64,000 bases of DNA from NCBI RefSeq assembly GCF_003390395.1, contig NZ_QUOV01000001.1:2108001-2172000 (forward strand), written 5' to 3'. Shown here piece by piece: positions 18,593 to 26,913 of this stretch. The translations under genes were made by a program, and so were the position numbers. Position 1 is the first letter of the stretch. Every line of letters starts with the position of its first letter. The DNA is from Thalassotalea euphylliae (GTDB lineage Bacteria; Pseudomonadota; Gammaproteobacteria; Enterobacterales; Alteromonadaceae). The notes below the pieces were generated by a model. That model was not told the origin of the DNA, ran no database searches, and saw only the letters and a list, made by a program, of their open reading frames with translations.

Positions 18593-20779
18593 TTGAAAGC
18601 GTCAACTTTATTAATCACGGCATTTGCCAGCCTACTATTTTTGCAGGGGTGCGACGATGATGACGATCGTCCTAATGTAGTAATCCCTGAACCTCCAGCT
18701 GCAGAGCCAAACACCGTAGTCGATGTTGCGGTGGCAGACGGTAACTTCACAACCTTAGTTGCTGCATTACAAGCAACAGGCTTAGACCAAACGTTAGATG
18801 ATGCAACTGCAAGCTTTACAGTTTTTGCACCCACAGATGCTGCGTTTGAACTGCTAGGGCAAGATACCATCAACGCCTTACTAGCGGATACCGATACCTT
18901 ATCAGACATTCTAACCTACCACGTCATTGCCAGTGAAGTTGATGCGGCTGCGGCGATAGCGAGTGCCGGCATGAAAGTAGAAATGGTAAACGGTGACCAA
19001 GTTGGTTTGTCACTTAGTGGTGATAATTTGTTAGTCAACACTTCAACGGTAACAACAACCGACATTATGACGGACAACGGGATTATTCATGTAATTGACG
19101 CTGTACTGATACCCCCGTCAGACCCTGGTATGCCAACGGAAAATATTGTTGATACCGCTGTCGCCGCGGGTTCATTTACGACATTAGTCGCGGCGCTGCA
19201 AGCGACTGGATTAGATGCAACGTTATCAGATGAAAGCGCGACATTTACTGTTTTCGCGCCGACCGACGATGCTTTTGCAATTCTTGGTAGCGATGTCATC
19301 GCCACCTTATTGGCAAACCCAGATGTTTTATCAAGTATTTTATTGCAGCACGTTGTTGCGGCCAGTGTAGATTCTGTTACTGCTTATACCTTAAACGGAC
19401 AATCTGCTACGACAGCATCTGAAGCTATGATTGATATCCTTATTAATCCTGACACTGATATGCTGACGGTAGGCGGTGCAAATGTTGTGATGAAAGACAT
19501 CTACACGACCAATGGCATTATCCATGTCATTGATGCCGTTATAGTGGGAGACGTTGAAGTGCCAACACCGCCAGGCTCAATTGTTGAGGTTGCTGTTGGT
19601 GCAGGTTCATTCACGACACTAGTTGCTGCACTGCAAGCAACTGGGCTGGATACTGTATTAGCCGATACTGACACTGATTTTACGGTATTTGCGCCAAGCG
19701 ATGCTGCTTTTGCAAAATTGGGTGATGCAACTATCGCAGCACTATTAGCTGATCCAGACACTTTATCTGATATTTTGCTGTATCACGTAATATCAGGTAG
19801 TGAAATTAAGCGAGATGCTGCGTTAACTGTTGCTCAATCGGCGGATAAAAAAGTTACCATGGCTAATAGCGATATGGCTGCGCTTTCAATTTCAGGTTCA
19901 GACTTATTTATCAATGACAGCGTTGTCAGCACTGCCGATGTCATGGCAAGTAATGGTGTTATTCACGTGATCGATTCTGTTATTTTACCGCCTGCTATGC
20001 GCGGCGAACCAACTCAGTCGATTGTTGATGTTGCGGTCGCTGATGCAAACTTCTCAACCTTAGTCGCTGCGCTAACAGCAGCAAACTTAGTATCATCACT
20101 TGCTGATGAGAACGCGACATTTACAGTATTTGCACCAACAAATGATGCATTTGCAAAAATTGAATCAGGTGTGCTATCCGCATTACTGGCTGATACCAGT
20201 GCATTAAGCGCAGTATTACTCAAACATGTAGTGTCGTCTCAAATTGGCTCTGTTGATGCGTTTGCAGCTAATGGCGCTATGGTTGAAACGGTGGGTGGTG
20301 ATAATGTGTCAGTCAACTTGGTAAATTATGCAAGTTTTACTGATAGTGAAAGTGAAGAAGTTGCATACGATGCCGCTAATCAGCGACTAGTCGGTGGCAT
20401 GGGATCATCAATGGCAGGAATGTCATTGTATGTATTTAACAATGACCTAGGCAGCGCAGGTAGTAATTGTAATGGTGACTGTGCGACAACCTGGCCACCA
20501 CTACTGGTAACTGACGGTTCAGTATCCGATATTCCAGGTGTGGGCACGATAATGCGTGATGACGGAAGTATGCAGGCAAGCTTTTTAGGTCGTCCTCTAT
20601 ATTTCTACAGCGGTGATACAGCTCCTGGCGATACAACCGGTCAAGGGCTTGGTGGTGTTTGGTTCCTTGCTGAGCAAAACCAAACGACGCTACAAATTAA
20701 CGGTAGCAACGTGATAGTAAAAGATATTTACACGACAAACGGCGTTATCCACGTTATTGATACCGTGATCACGAATTAA
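18593..20779 (+). CDS. Multidomain fasciclin (FAS1) lipoprotein with an inserted secreted-repeat domain
   Basis: A 728-residue surface or periplasmic adhesion-type lipoprotein. The signal peptide ends in the lipobox LFLQGC, followed by five aspartates; Asp at +2 would favour inner-membrane retention by enteric Lol rules. Four FAS1 domains occur at about residues 43-176, 183-319, 329-466 and 475-728, each with TVFAPT/S-DAF and a closing NG(I/V)IHVID motif. The fourth is interrupted at about 592-698 by a different module with two LYxF/YxxD repeats and CNGDCATTWPP, characteristic of the secreted-repeat lipoprotein family (PF03640). The TTG start is supported by GAGGG (18581-18585). A strong terminator follows at 20910. 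Confidence 0.9.
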   Translation: MKASTLLITAFASLLFLQGCDDDDDRPNVVIPEPPAAEPNTVVDVAVADGNFTTLVAALQATGLDQTLDDATASFTVFAPTDAAFELLGQDTINALLADTDTLSDILTYHVIASEVDAAAAIASAGMKVEMVNGDQVGLSLSGDNLLVNTSTVTTTDIMTDNGIIHVIDAVLIPPSDPGMPTENIVDTAVAAGSFTTLVAALQATGLDATLSDESATFTVFAPTDDAFAILGSDVIATLLANPDVLSSILLQHVVAASVDSVTAYTLNGQSATTASEAMIDILINPDTDMLTVGGANVVMKDIYTTNGIIHVIDAVIVGDVEVPTPPGSIVEVAVGAGSFTTLVAALQATGLDTVLADTDTDFTVFAPSDAAFAKLGDATIAALLADPDTLSDILLYHVISGSEIKRDAALTVAQSADKKVTMANSDMAALSISGSDLFINDSVVSTADVMASNGVIHVIDSVILPPAMRGEPTQSIVDVAVADANFSTLVAALTAANLVSSLADENATFTVFAPTNDAFAKIESGVLSALLADTSALSAVLLKHVVSSQIGSVDAFAANGAMVETVGGDNVSVNLVNYASFTDSESEEVAYDAANQRLVGGMGSSMAGMSLYVFNNDLGSAGSNCNGDCATTWPPLLVTDGSVSDIPGVGTIMRDDGSMQASFLGRPLYFYSGDTAPGDTTGQGLGGVWFLAEQNQTTLQINGSNVIVKDIYTTNGVIHVIDTVITN

Positions 20780-20909
20780 CGACGTCGTAAATGGTTATTA
20801 CTAGTGGTTTTTACTAGGGATTATTTCTAGTCTTAGTTACCAATAATAACCGATGCAGGCTCACCTAGTTCGGATGAATTAAACCAGAGTTCGGGTGAGT
20901 CAAACAAGA

Positions 20910-20964
20910 CTGGGGCATTGAAATCAAGGCGCTAACATCCCTTGTTTCAATGTCCCAGCTTTTT
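20910..20964 (+). terminator. Long intrinsic terminator after the fasciclin gene
   Basis: A 19-bp stem forms between 20910-20929 and 20940-20958 (CTGGGGCATTGAAATCAAGG against CCTTGTTTCAATGTCCCAG). It has one G-T wobble, one bulged T and a 10-nt loop, and is followed by CTTTTTAATT. It should end the fasciclin transcript 130 nt after the stop codon. Confidence 0.88.
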
Positions 20965-21090
20965 AATTAAGCACTTATCACAATAACCATGTAGCGCCAA
21001 ATATGCTGTCGCATATAATCTCTATTCCTCGTTAAAAACACCGCGTCAACTTGCATTAAAACTCCTTTTCATACGCCATTACCGTGAGGC

Positions 21091-21120
21091 TGATCAATAA
21101 CCGAGAGAGCTACGTAATAA
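21091..21120 (+). promoter_or_regulatory. Candidate ECF sigma promoter upstream of the LON-sigma-chrR unit
   Basis: TGATCA (21091-21096) and TAATAA (21115-21120) are separated by exactly 18 bp. The TGATC-type -35 resembles promoters of RpoE/ChrR-group (ECF11) sigma factors, which often autoregulate. Transcription from it would start about 40 nt before the LON-domain ATG. This is a pattern match by eye, and the -10 agreement is only partial. Confidence 0.35.
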
Positions 21121-21164
21121 CAAACAACAGAATACTTTGTTACTAGAAATATTTGTGACTATAA

Positions 21165-21758
21165 ATGATTTTACCGATTTTTCCTTTGCCTGTTTATTTG
21201 TTGCCTAATGGCATTACCCAACTGCGCATTTTTGAACAGCGCTACCTTAACATGGTAAAGAACAGCCAGAATACCCAAGGCTTTGTTATTGTTCACACAC
21301 TACGTGATGGACAAAAAAGTAAATACAAAACCAATGCCAAAACACGTTTAAGCGAGTGGGGCAGTTGGGTTGATATTGTTGACTTTGACAGTGGTGAAGA
21401 TGGCATGCTGTTGATAACAGTTCGTTGCAAATCCTTGGTCAATATCGCTGATGTCCATCAGCAAGAAGACAAACTAAATCTCGCGACAATTTTGCCCAAA
21501 CCACATTGGCAGGCAGAAGTTGAAAATGAGCGTTGTTTATTACTTAAAACGCAACTTGAACGCCTGTTTGATAGCCACGTTGCGTTGCAGAAACTTTATC
21601 CAAGTCCTGACTTTGACAGCGATAACTGGGTGTGTGCTCGTTGGCTTGAATTGCTACCTATTGAGTTTTCAGATAAACAGCACTTTTCGCAAGATAACAG
21701 TTTTGTTGAAGCTGTAGACTTTCTCACCACTATCTTCGTTAGTGAAACTTCGTCATAA
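21165..21758 (+). CDS. LON substrate-binding-domain protein
   Basis: A 197-residue protein consisting of the N-terminal domain of Lon protease without ATPase or protease parts. The start MILPIFPLPVYLLPNGITQL is diagnostic, and the LRIFEQRYLNMV helix follows immediately. It could present substrates to a protease or bind unfolded protein; neither is shown. It ends 68 nt before the sigma-factor start on the same strand and has a candidate ECF-type promoter ahead of it, so it may be the first gene of the sigma-chrR operon. There is no convincing ribosome-binding site, but the ATG sits exactly where the domain begins. Confidence 0.82.
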   Translation: MILPIFPLPVYLLPNGITQLRIFEQRYLNMVKNSQNTQGFVIVHTLRDGQKSKYKTNAKTRLSEWGSWVDIVDFDSGEDGMLLITVRCKSLVNIADVHQQEDKLNLATILPKPHWQAEVENERCLLLKTQLERLFDSHVALQKLYPSPDFDSDNWVCARWLELLPIEFSDKQHFSQDNSFVEAVDFLTTIFVSETSS

Positions 21759-21826
21759 TTTAAGTGATCTCCTGTCACTTGCTGCACGTAGTGATTTTTT
21801 AGTAATTCTTGTCTTGGAACAATAAT

Positions 21827-22462
21827 ATGGGTCAAAGTACCAACTCTGTGTTGCAAAGTGCTAAACCAAGCGCTAAAGCTATACAGATGAATGAGTCAAT
21901 TGAGCACCAAACCTTAGCCCAGTTTTTAGTCGACGTTGCCGAGCGCAGAGATCGACAATCATTTACTGAGCTTTTCAAATTTTTTGCCCCGAAAATACAG
22001 CGTATTGCCGCCAGTAAATACGGCAATGAAGTCTTAGCATCGGAAGTTGTCCAAGAAACCATGACGAATGTCTGGCGCAAGGCACACCTCTTCGACGTTT
22101 CAAAAGGGTCTCCAACTACTTGGGTTTACACCGTAATGCGTAACGTCACGTTTGATTTGTTACGCAAAATTAAAGCCAAAAAAGAAGATAACCTTAGCGA
22201 CGACTTCTGGCCTATGGTGGAAGGTATCGCTGCTGAAGATGAAAAAAGCGTTTTCTCAGATCACCTAGCGTCAAAAGAAGTGCTCGCGTGTATCGACAAG
22301 CTACCAGAGAACCAACAAAGTGTAATCAAAGGCTTTTACTTTATGGAAATGTCACAAGAACAGTTGGCTGTTCACTTAGACATTCCTCTTGGCACGGTAA
22401 AATCCAGATTGCGTTTAGCCCTTGCCAAATTAAAGCAGCATATTGGAGAGCAACATGATTAA
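21827..22462 (+). CDS. ECF-type RNA polymerase sigma factor (RpoE/ChrR group, ECF11)
   Basis: A sigma-70 family regulator of about 211 residues. Region 2 includes RRDRQSFTELFKFFAPKIQR and EVVQETMTNVWRKAHLFD. Region 4 includes CIDKLPENQQSVIKGFYF and QEQLAVHLDIPLGTVKSRLRLA, a helix-turn-helix. The adjacent ChrR-type anti-sigma places it in the group that responds to singlet oxygen in Rhodobacter sphaeroides. The ATG at 21827 is preferred over a TTG at 21809 because GGA lies eight bases ahead of it. The stop overlaps the chrR start by 8 nt, so the two are probably translationally coupled. Likely targets are the photolyase and lipid genes downstream. Confidence 0.9.
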   Translation: MGQSTNSVLQSAKPSAKAIQMNESIEHQTLAQFLVDVAERRDRQSFTELFKFFAPKIQRIAASKYGNEVLASEVVQETMTNVWRKAHLFDVSKGSPTTWVYTVMRNVTFDLLRKIKAKKEDNLSDDFWPMVEGIAAEDEKSVFSDHLASKEVLACIDKLPENQQSVIKGFYFMEMSQEQLAVHLDIPLGTVKSRLRLALAKLKQHIGEQHD

Positions 22463-23177
22463 GCATCACCCAGACGATATTATGTTGGGTAAATTTGTTG
22501 AAGGTGATTTACCCGCTTCAATTGCTGCAGCTGTCGCAGTTCACGTTGATATGTGCCCTAAGTGCAAGACGAAATGTGAAGCATTAACTGAGCAACAAGC
22601 AGAGCATGTGTTTTCATCAAACGGGCATGTTTTTAGTACTCATTCAGAAGAAGGTTCACAATCACATACGAGTGAACATAACGCGTATGAGACTGCAGAG
22701 TTTGGTTCAAGTTTATCAATAGAACAAATGATCAGTGAAATAACTGAAAATGATGAAATTGATCTTGCTGTTGAATCAAGGGAAGAAACAATTTCCGTGC
22801 AAGGTACGCAGTACAAGCTTCCACGAGCATTAACAAATCTTGCGATGGGTAAATGGACGAGTTTAGGTAATTTAGCAAGAGCTAGGTTAGCACTTGACGA
22901 AGAGCCTATTCGCGCAAGCTTATTACAAATACAGCCGGGTGGTTCGGTGCCAGAGCACACGCACAAAGGGTTTGAATTAACGTTATTGCTAGAAGGCCAC
23001 TTTAAAGACGATATGGGCGAATATGGCCCGGGCGACTTTATCATGTTAGACGGCAGTAAAACGCATAGTCCAATAACTGATGATGGCTGTCTTTGTTACA
23101 CCGTCGCCAATGACGCTCAACACTTTACCCAAGGCTTGAACAAGTTGCTTAACCCAATTGGCAGTTTAATTTACTAG
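22455..23177 (+). CDS. chrR: ChrR-type zinc anti-sigma factor with cupin domain
   Basis: A 240-residue anti-sigma factor that would hold the ECF sigma inactive until singlet oxygen or peroxide stress. The N-terminal zinc site is visible as H5, H30, C34 and C37 (HxxxCxxC), matching the spacing known for R. sphaeroides ChrR. The C-terminal cupin carries H168, H170, E174 and H204, again with the spacing known for the ChrR cupin metal site. The linker between them is about 28 residues longer than in the Rhodobacter protein and is acidic and serine-rich. The ATG at 22455 has TTGGAGAG upstream and overlaps the sigma gene by 8 nt. Confidence 0.92.
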   Translation: MIKHHPDDIMLGKFVEGDLPASIAAAVAVHVDMCPKCKTKCEALTEQQAEHVFSSNGHVFSTHSEEGSQSHTSEHNAYETAEFGSSLSIEQMISEITENDEIDLAVESREETISVQGTQYKLPRALTNLAMGKWTSLGNLARARLALDEEPIRASLLQIQPGGSVPEHTHKGFELTLLLEGHFKDDMGEYGPGDFIMLDGSKTHSPITDDGCLCYTVANDAQHFTQGLNKLLNPIGSLIY

Positions 23178-23192
23178 GCAGAGGTTATTCCT

Positions 23193-24158
23193 ATGAATAA
23201 ACAACAATTAGCAGACATGGACAAAATAACCATTGGCATAAGTGCGTGTGTTCACGGTGAAAATGTTCGTTTTGACGCAAGCTCAAAACCCTCACATTTT
23301 TGCATCAAAGAGTTAGGTGAGTATGTGACATACCAACCAATTTGCCCAGAAGTTGCTATTGGCTTGCCTGTGCCACGCCCAACGATTCGCCAAATTAGCA
23401 AAAATGACGTGATTCACGTTTCCAGACCCGATGGCAGCGGTGATGTAACCGAAGCGCTCAGTGAGTATGGGAAAAAAATAGCCAAAATAGCGAAAAATTT
23501 CAGTGGTTTTATCTTCTGCGCGAAAAGCCCAAGTTGCGGCATGGAACGCGTCAAGGTTTATGATGAAGCGGGCAAGGGCTCAGTTTCAACGGGTATTGGG
23601 GTGTTCGCCGCAGAGATCATGAAAGCTAACCCACTGTTACCGTGTGAAGAGAATGGTCGATTAAATGATGCCGTGATTCGCGAGAATTTTGTTGCTCGTG
23701 TGTACGCCTATCGCATGTGGCAAAGTTTATCTCAAGAGCCAATGACTAAGCATAAGCTGATGGAGTTTCACACACAGTTCAAGTATACGGTAATGAGTCA
23801 TGACTTGGTTGCCTATAAGGAACTAGGGCAATTACTTGCAAGGGCAGATCTTGACGTTGAAACTATGGCTGAGCAGTACATTACTGGCTTAATGACTGCT
23901 TTGAAAATGAAAGCGACGCGCAAGAAGCACTCAAATACGCTACAGCATATTCAAGGCTACTTTTCTAACGAATTATCTCCGATGGAAAAACAAGAATTAT
24001 CAGGTCAAATTGATGAATACCGAAAAGGTTTGGTACCACTATTCGTGCCGTTAACCTTAATAAAACATCACTTGATGCGATTCCCTAAAGCCTATCTGCA
24101 AAAGCAGTTTTATTTATCACCGCATCCTGCTGAATTAAAGCTTAGGTACAGTTTGTAG
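23193..24158 (+). CDS. ybgA: DUF523-DUF1722 protein (YbgA-like)
   Basis: A 321-residue two-domain protein. The N-terminal DUF523 half begins ITIGISACVHGENVRFD and contains further conserved cysteines in YQPICPEVAIGL and FCAKSPSCGMERV. The C-terminal DUF1722 half (about 195-315) includes KLMEFHTQFKYTVMSHD. E. coli YbgA is a DUF1722 protein encoded next to photolyase, and the same adjacency holds here. The biochemical role is not established; the cysteine pattern could bind a metal or cluster, which is my inference. It starts 15 nt after chrR and is followed by the photolyase, so it is part of the same operon. Confidence 0.85.
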   Translation: MNKQQLADMDKITIGISACVHGENVRFDASSKPSHFCIKELGEYVTYQPICPEVAIGLPVPRPTIRQISKNDVIHVSRPDGSGDVTEALSEYGKKIAKIAKNFSGFIFCAKSPSCGMERVKVYDEAGKGSVSTGIGVFAAEIMKANPLLPCEENGRLNDAVIRENFVARVYAYRMWQSLSQEPMTKHKLMEFHTQFKYTVMSHDLVAYKELGQLLARADLDVETMAEQYITGLMTALKMKATRKKHSNTLQHIQGYFSNELSPMEKQELSGQIDEYRKGLVPLFVPLTLIKHHLMRFPKAYLQKQFYLSPHPAELKLRYSL

Positions 24159-24232
24159 CTTAATCCGTGAGTGCTAGAACAACACATAATGTATTTCTAG
24201 CACTTATACCAGTTGTTAATCGAGTATTTTAT

Positions 24233-25612
24233 ATGTTGTTATGGTTTCGCAATGACCTTCGACTGACCGATAATCCCGCACTTAACTTTGCAATTGAAAA
24301 TGGCGTCACCGACGCCATTTTCTTTATCTCTCCTAAACAGTGGCAAGCGCATAATTTAGCGCCAATAAAAATAGATTTTATTTATCGTCACGCCTTATTA
24401 CTTAAACATCAACTTGCTGAACTTGGCATACAACTTCAATTGATAGAGGCAGCGATTTTTGACGATCAAGTTGACTTTTTAAAGGCTAACGATCATAAGC
24501 AAATTATTGTTAATCAAGAGCTAGAACTTAATGAGCAACGTCGTGATGCTGCGCTGCGAGATGCGGGTGTTGAACTTATCGCATTTGAAAGTGATGTGGT
24601 GGTGCCAAAAGGGCTGATACTAAATCAATCTGGCCAAATGTTTCGCGTGTTTACGCCGTTTAAACGAGCATGGCTTAGTTGGCTGCGTCAACATGGCTTC
24701 AGCATTGAAACTCACCCCGCGATTCAATCATTAGTTTTTGAGGAGAAAGAGCTTTTAGACAAAATTGAGTCTGACAACTTCAAAGCGGGTGCTGAAAAAT
24801 GGCCAATGTCGTTTCAAGTTGAACAAACGCTTATTCCAATGTTTATGGAAACTAAACTAAATAAGTATCAAGAACAACGAGATGTACCATCAATAAAAGG
24901 TACCTCGGGTTTATCCCCTTATTTAGCTATCGGCGCAATAAGCCCAAAGTATTTGTTAACCATATTACTATCAAGACATCCTGACATACTTTCTGAACAA
25001 CCAGCATCTGCCTTTAGCTGGCTAAACGAATTAGTGTGGCGTGAGTTTTATCGCCACTTATTGTTGCACTTCCCACATTTAATAAAAGGCAGTGTTTTCA
25101 ACGAGAAATATGCAAATATTCCGTGGCAAACGGATCAAAAATATTTACATGCTTGGCAACAAGGCAAAACAGGTTACCCAATTGTTGATGCGGCGATGCG
25201 TCAACTAAATCAAACAGGCTGGATGCATAACCGGCTGCGAATGATAGTCGCAAGCTTTTTAACTAAGCACTTATTAGTTGATTGGCGAGCAGGGGAAACT
25301 TACTTCACCGAAAAACTGATTGATTTAGATTTTGCTGCCAATAACGGTGGCTGGCAGTGGTCAGCTGGCACAGGTTGTGATGCTCAGCCATACTTTCGAA
25401 TTTTTAATCCTATTACGCAAAGCGAGAAGTTTGATCCCCAAGGTAATTTTATCCGTAAATATTTACCAGAACTCGCTGATATACCTGACAAATATATTCA
25501 TTTCCCACATGAGTATATACGCGCTACAGGACTAAAATGTTACTGGCCTGCTATTGTGGAGCACAAAGCAGCGAGAGAAAAGGCGCTCGCTTTTTACAAG
25601 CAGCATTTGTAA
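24233..25612 (+). CDS. phrB: Deoxyribodipyrimidine photolyase (class I CPD photolyase)
   Basis: This flavoenzyme repairs UV-induced cyclobutane pyrimidine dimers using blue light. With the ATG at 24233 it has 459 residues, normal for the class, and opens with the expected LLWFRNDLRLTDNPAL. The C-terminal FAD domain contains FSWLNELVWREFYRHLL, DAAMRQLNQTGWMHNRLRM and NNGGWQWSAGTGCDAQPYF, which carry flavin- and DNA-binding residues. A GTG at 24167 opens the frame earlier, but the extra 22 residues do not look like photolyase. It lies in the sigma-chrR operon, consistent with induction by light-generated oxidants. Confidence 0.95.
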   Translation: MLLWFRNDLRLTDNPALNFAIENGVTDAIFFISPKQWQAHNLAPIKIDFIYRHALLLKHQLAELGIQLQLIEAAIFDDQVDFLKANDHKQIIVNQELELNEQRRDAALRDAGVELIAFESDVVVPKGLILNQSGQMFRVFTPFKRAWLSWLRQHGFSIETHPAIQSLVFEEKELLDKIESDNFKAGAEKWPMSFQVEQTLIPMFMETKLNKYQEQRDVPSIKGTSGLSPYLAIGAISPKYLLTILLSRHPDILSEQPASAFSWLNELVWREFYRHLLLHFPHLIKGSVFNEKYANIPWQTDQKYLHAWQQGKTGYPIVDAAMRQLNQTGWMHNRLRMIVASFLTKHLLVDWRAGETYFTEKLIDLDFAANNGGWQWSAGTGCDAQPYFRIFNPITQSEKFDPQGNFIRKYLPELADIPDKYIHFPHEYIRATGLKCYWPAIVEHKAAREKALAFYKQHL

Positions 25613-25669
25613 AGTAATACAATAAGTTATATTAAATTAACTGATTGTAACGTTTGGACCTAACTCATT

Positions 25670-26128
25670 ATGGAACCTGTCAGCCCGTTGAAAGTAAATC
25701 ATTTACCCCTTTGGCTAGAGCAGTTTATAGAAACTTATCAAAAATTGGGCACTGACAACTTAGGTTTACTTAGCAACATCTATGCTAAAGACGTTGTTTT
25801 CATTGACCCAATGCATCATATATCGGGCTTTGACAATCTAGAAGACTATTTCGTTAGTCTATATACAAACTTAACGAGTTGTACATTTCGTGTTGATGAA
25901 GTTATTTACAAAGGGCAAGACGCCGCCATTTATTGGACCATGGAATACTGCCATCCAAAACTTAACAAAAACAAACCCGTTACTGTGCAAGGGCACTCTA
26001 AGCTGCGCGGATATCGAGATAAAGTGATCTACCACCGAGATTACTTAGATCTTGGCGCCATGATATATGAACATGTGCCGCTACTTGGCAGTGTTGTTAA
26101 GTTGATTAAGCAAAGAGCAAACGCGTGA
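25670..26128 (+). CDS. NTF2-like (SnoaL-type) protein
   Basis: A 152-residue protein with the nuclear-transport-factor-2-like fold. Signs are an N-terminal helix, YAKDVVFIDPMHHISGFDNLEDYF and strand-rich blocks such as AAIYWTMEYCHP and VQGHSKLRGYRDKVIYHRDY. Such folds hold small hydrophobic ligands or act as isomerases or accessory subunits. Homologues sit with the photolyase, SDR and FAD genes in this cluster in other marine gammaproteobacteria (family knowledge). The stop overlaps the next start as GTGA, so it is coupled to the SDR. The ligand is unknown. Confidence 0.8.
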   Translation: MEPVSPLKVNHLPLWLEQFIETYQKLGTDNLGLLSNIYAKDVVFIDPMHHISGFDNLEDYFVSLYTNLTSCTFRVDEVIYKGQDAAIYWTMEYCHPKLNKNKPVTVQGHSKLRGYRDKVIYHRDYLDLGAMIYEHVPLLGSVVKLIKQRANA

Positions 26129-26913
26129 GAGTCCTCATTACCGGTGCGACATCTGGTATTGGTGAAGCCTTAGTTGAGCGCTACCTCGAAGCTGGTGTTT
26201 CAGTGATAGCTTGTGGGCGCAACGCAGATAAGTTAAAGCGCTTAGTGAGCAAACATCAGGGCGCAAACGACGGCAATCAGTTAGCAACCCTAACGTTTGA
26301 TATAACGGATAGTGAGCAAATTCAAAATGCGACGTCAACGCTGGCTAATATTGATATTGCCATACTAAATGCTGGTGATTGCGAATATATTGATGATCCT
26401 TTTAGTTTTGATGCCGAGCTATTTGAGCGAGTAATAAAGGTTAACCTTATTGCGATGGGGCACCTTATTTCAGCATTATTGCCGAAAATTACTAAAGGTG
26501 GGCAGCTTGCGTTAATGAGTTCAAGCGTTACTAATTTGCCATTTCCAAGAGCACAAGCCTACGGCGCGTCAAAAGCTGGCGTAGACTACCTCGCAAAAGC
26601 CATGCAGTTAGAATTGCAGCCATATCAAATATCGGTATCGCTGATTCACCCTGGGTTTATTAAAACGCCACTAACCGACAAAAACGATTTTGATATGCCA
26701 TTTTTAATGTCTTCTGAACAAGCGGCTCAACGTATATTTATCGGTTTAAGTAAAAGAAAAAACAAAATAGAGTTTCCAAAAAGGTTTATTTATTTGATGA
26801 AAATTATCGCCTGTTTACCATCATTTGTGTGGGCTGGGCTTAACAGCAAAGCAATTACGGCTAAGTATGCTGAACATCAAAAGAAGCCTCATTCAAGGAG
26901 TATTAAGCAGTGA
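26125..26913 (+). CDS. Short-chain dehydrogenase/reductase
   Basis: A 262-residue classical SDR. The N-terminal Rossmann motif TGATSGIGEAL (residues 6-16) binds NAD(P), NAG appears as ILNAGDCEY, and the catalytic residues are in SSSVTNLPFPRAQAYGASKAG (Ser, Tyr, Lys). The C-terminal extension (about 215-262) includes a hydrophobic stretch IIACLPSFVWAGL that may touch the membrane. It starts with GTG overlapping the NTF2-like stop and ends overlapping the FAD oxidoreductase start in the same GTGA way. It belongs to the lipid-modification part of the ChrR cluster; the substrate is unknown. Confidence 0.88.
   Translation: MRVLITGATSGIGEALVERYLEAGVSVIACGRNADKLKRLVSKHQGANDGNQLATLTFDITDSEQIQNATSTLANIDIAILNAGDCEYIDDPFSFDAELFERVIKVNLIAMGHLISALLPKITKGGQLALMSSSVTNLPFPRAQAYGASKAGVDYLAKAMQLELQPYQISVSLIHPGFIKTPLTDKNDFDMPFLMSSEQAAQRIFIGLSKRKNKIEFPKRFIYLMKIIACLPSFVWAGLNSKAITAKYAEHQKKPHSRSIKQ

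Larger units (their letters stand above)
20780..21164. other. Intergenic region between the fasciclin and LON-domain genes
   Basis: The 385-bp spacer contains the fasciclin terminator (20910-20964) and a candidate ECF-type promoter (21091-21120). No coding sequence is apparent in it. Confidence 0.6.

Noticed and set aside
21764..21793. TGATCT-N18-TAGTGA directly before the sigma gene as its promoter
   Set aside because: The -10 match is poor; the pair upstream of the LON-domain gene is better.
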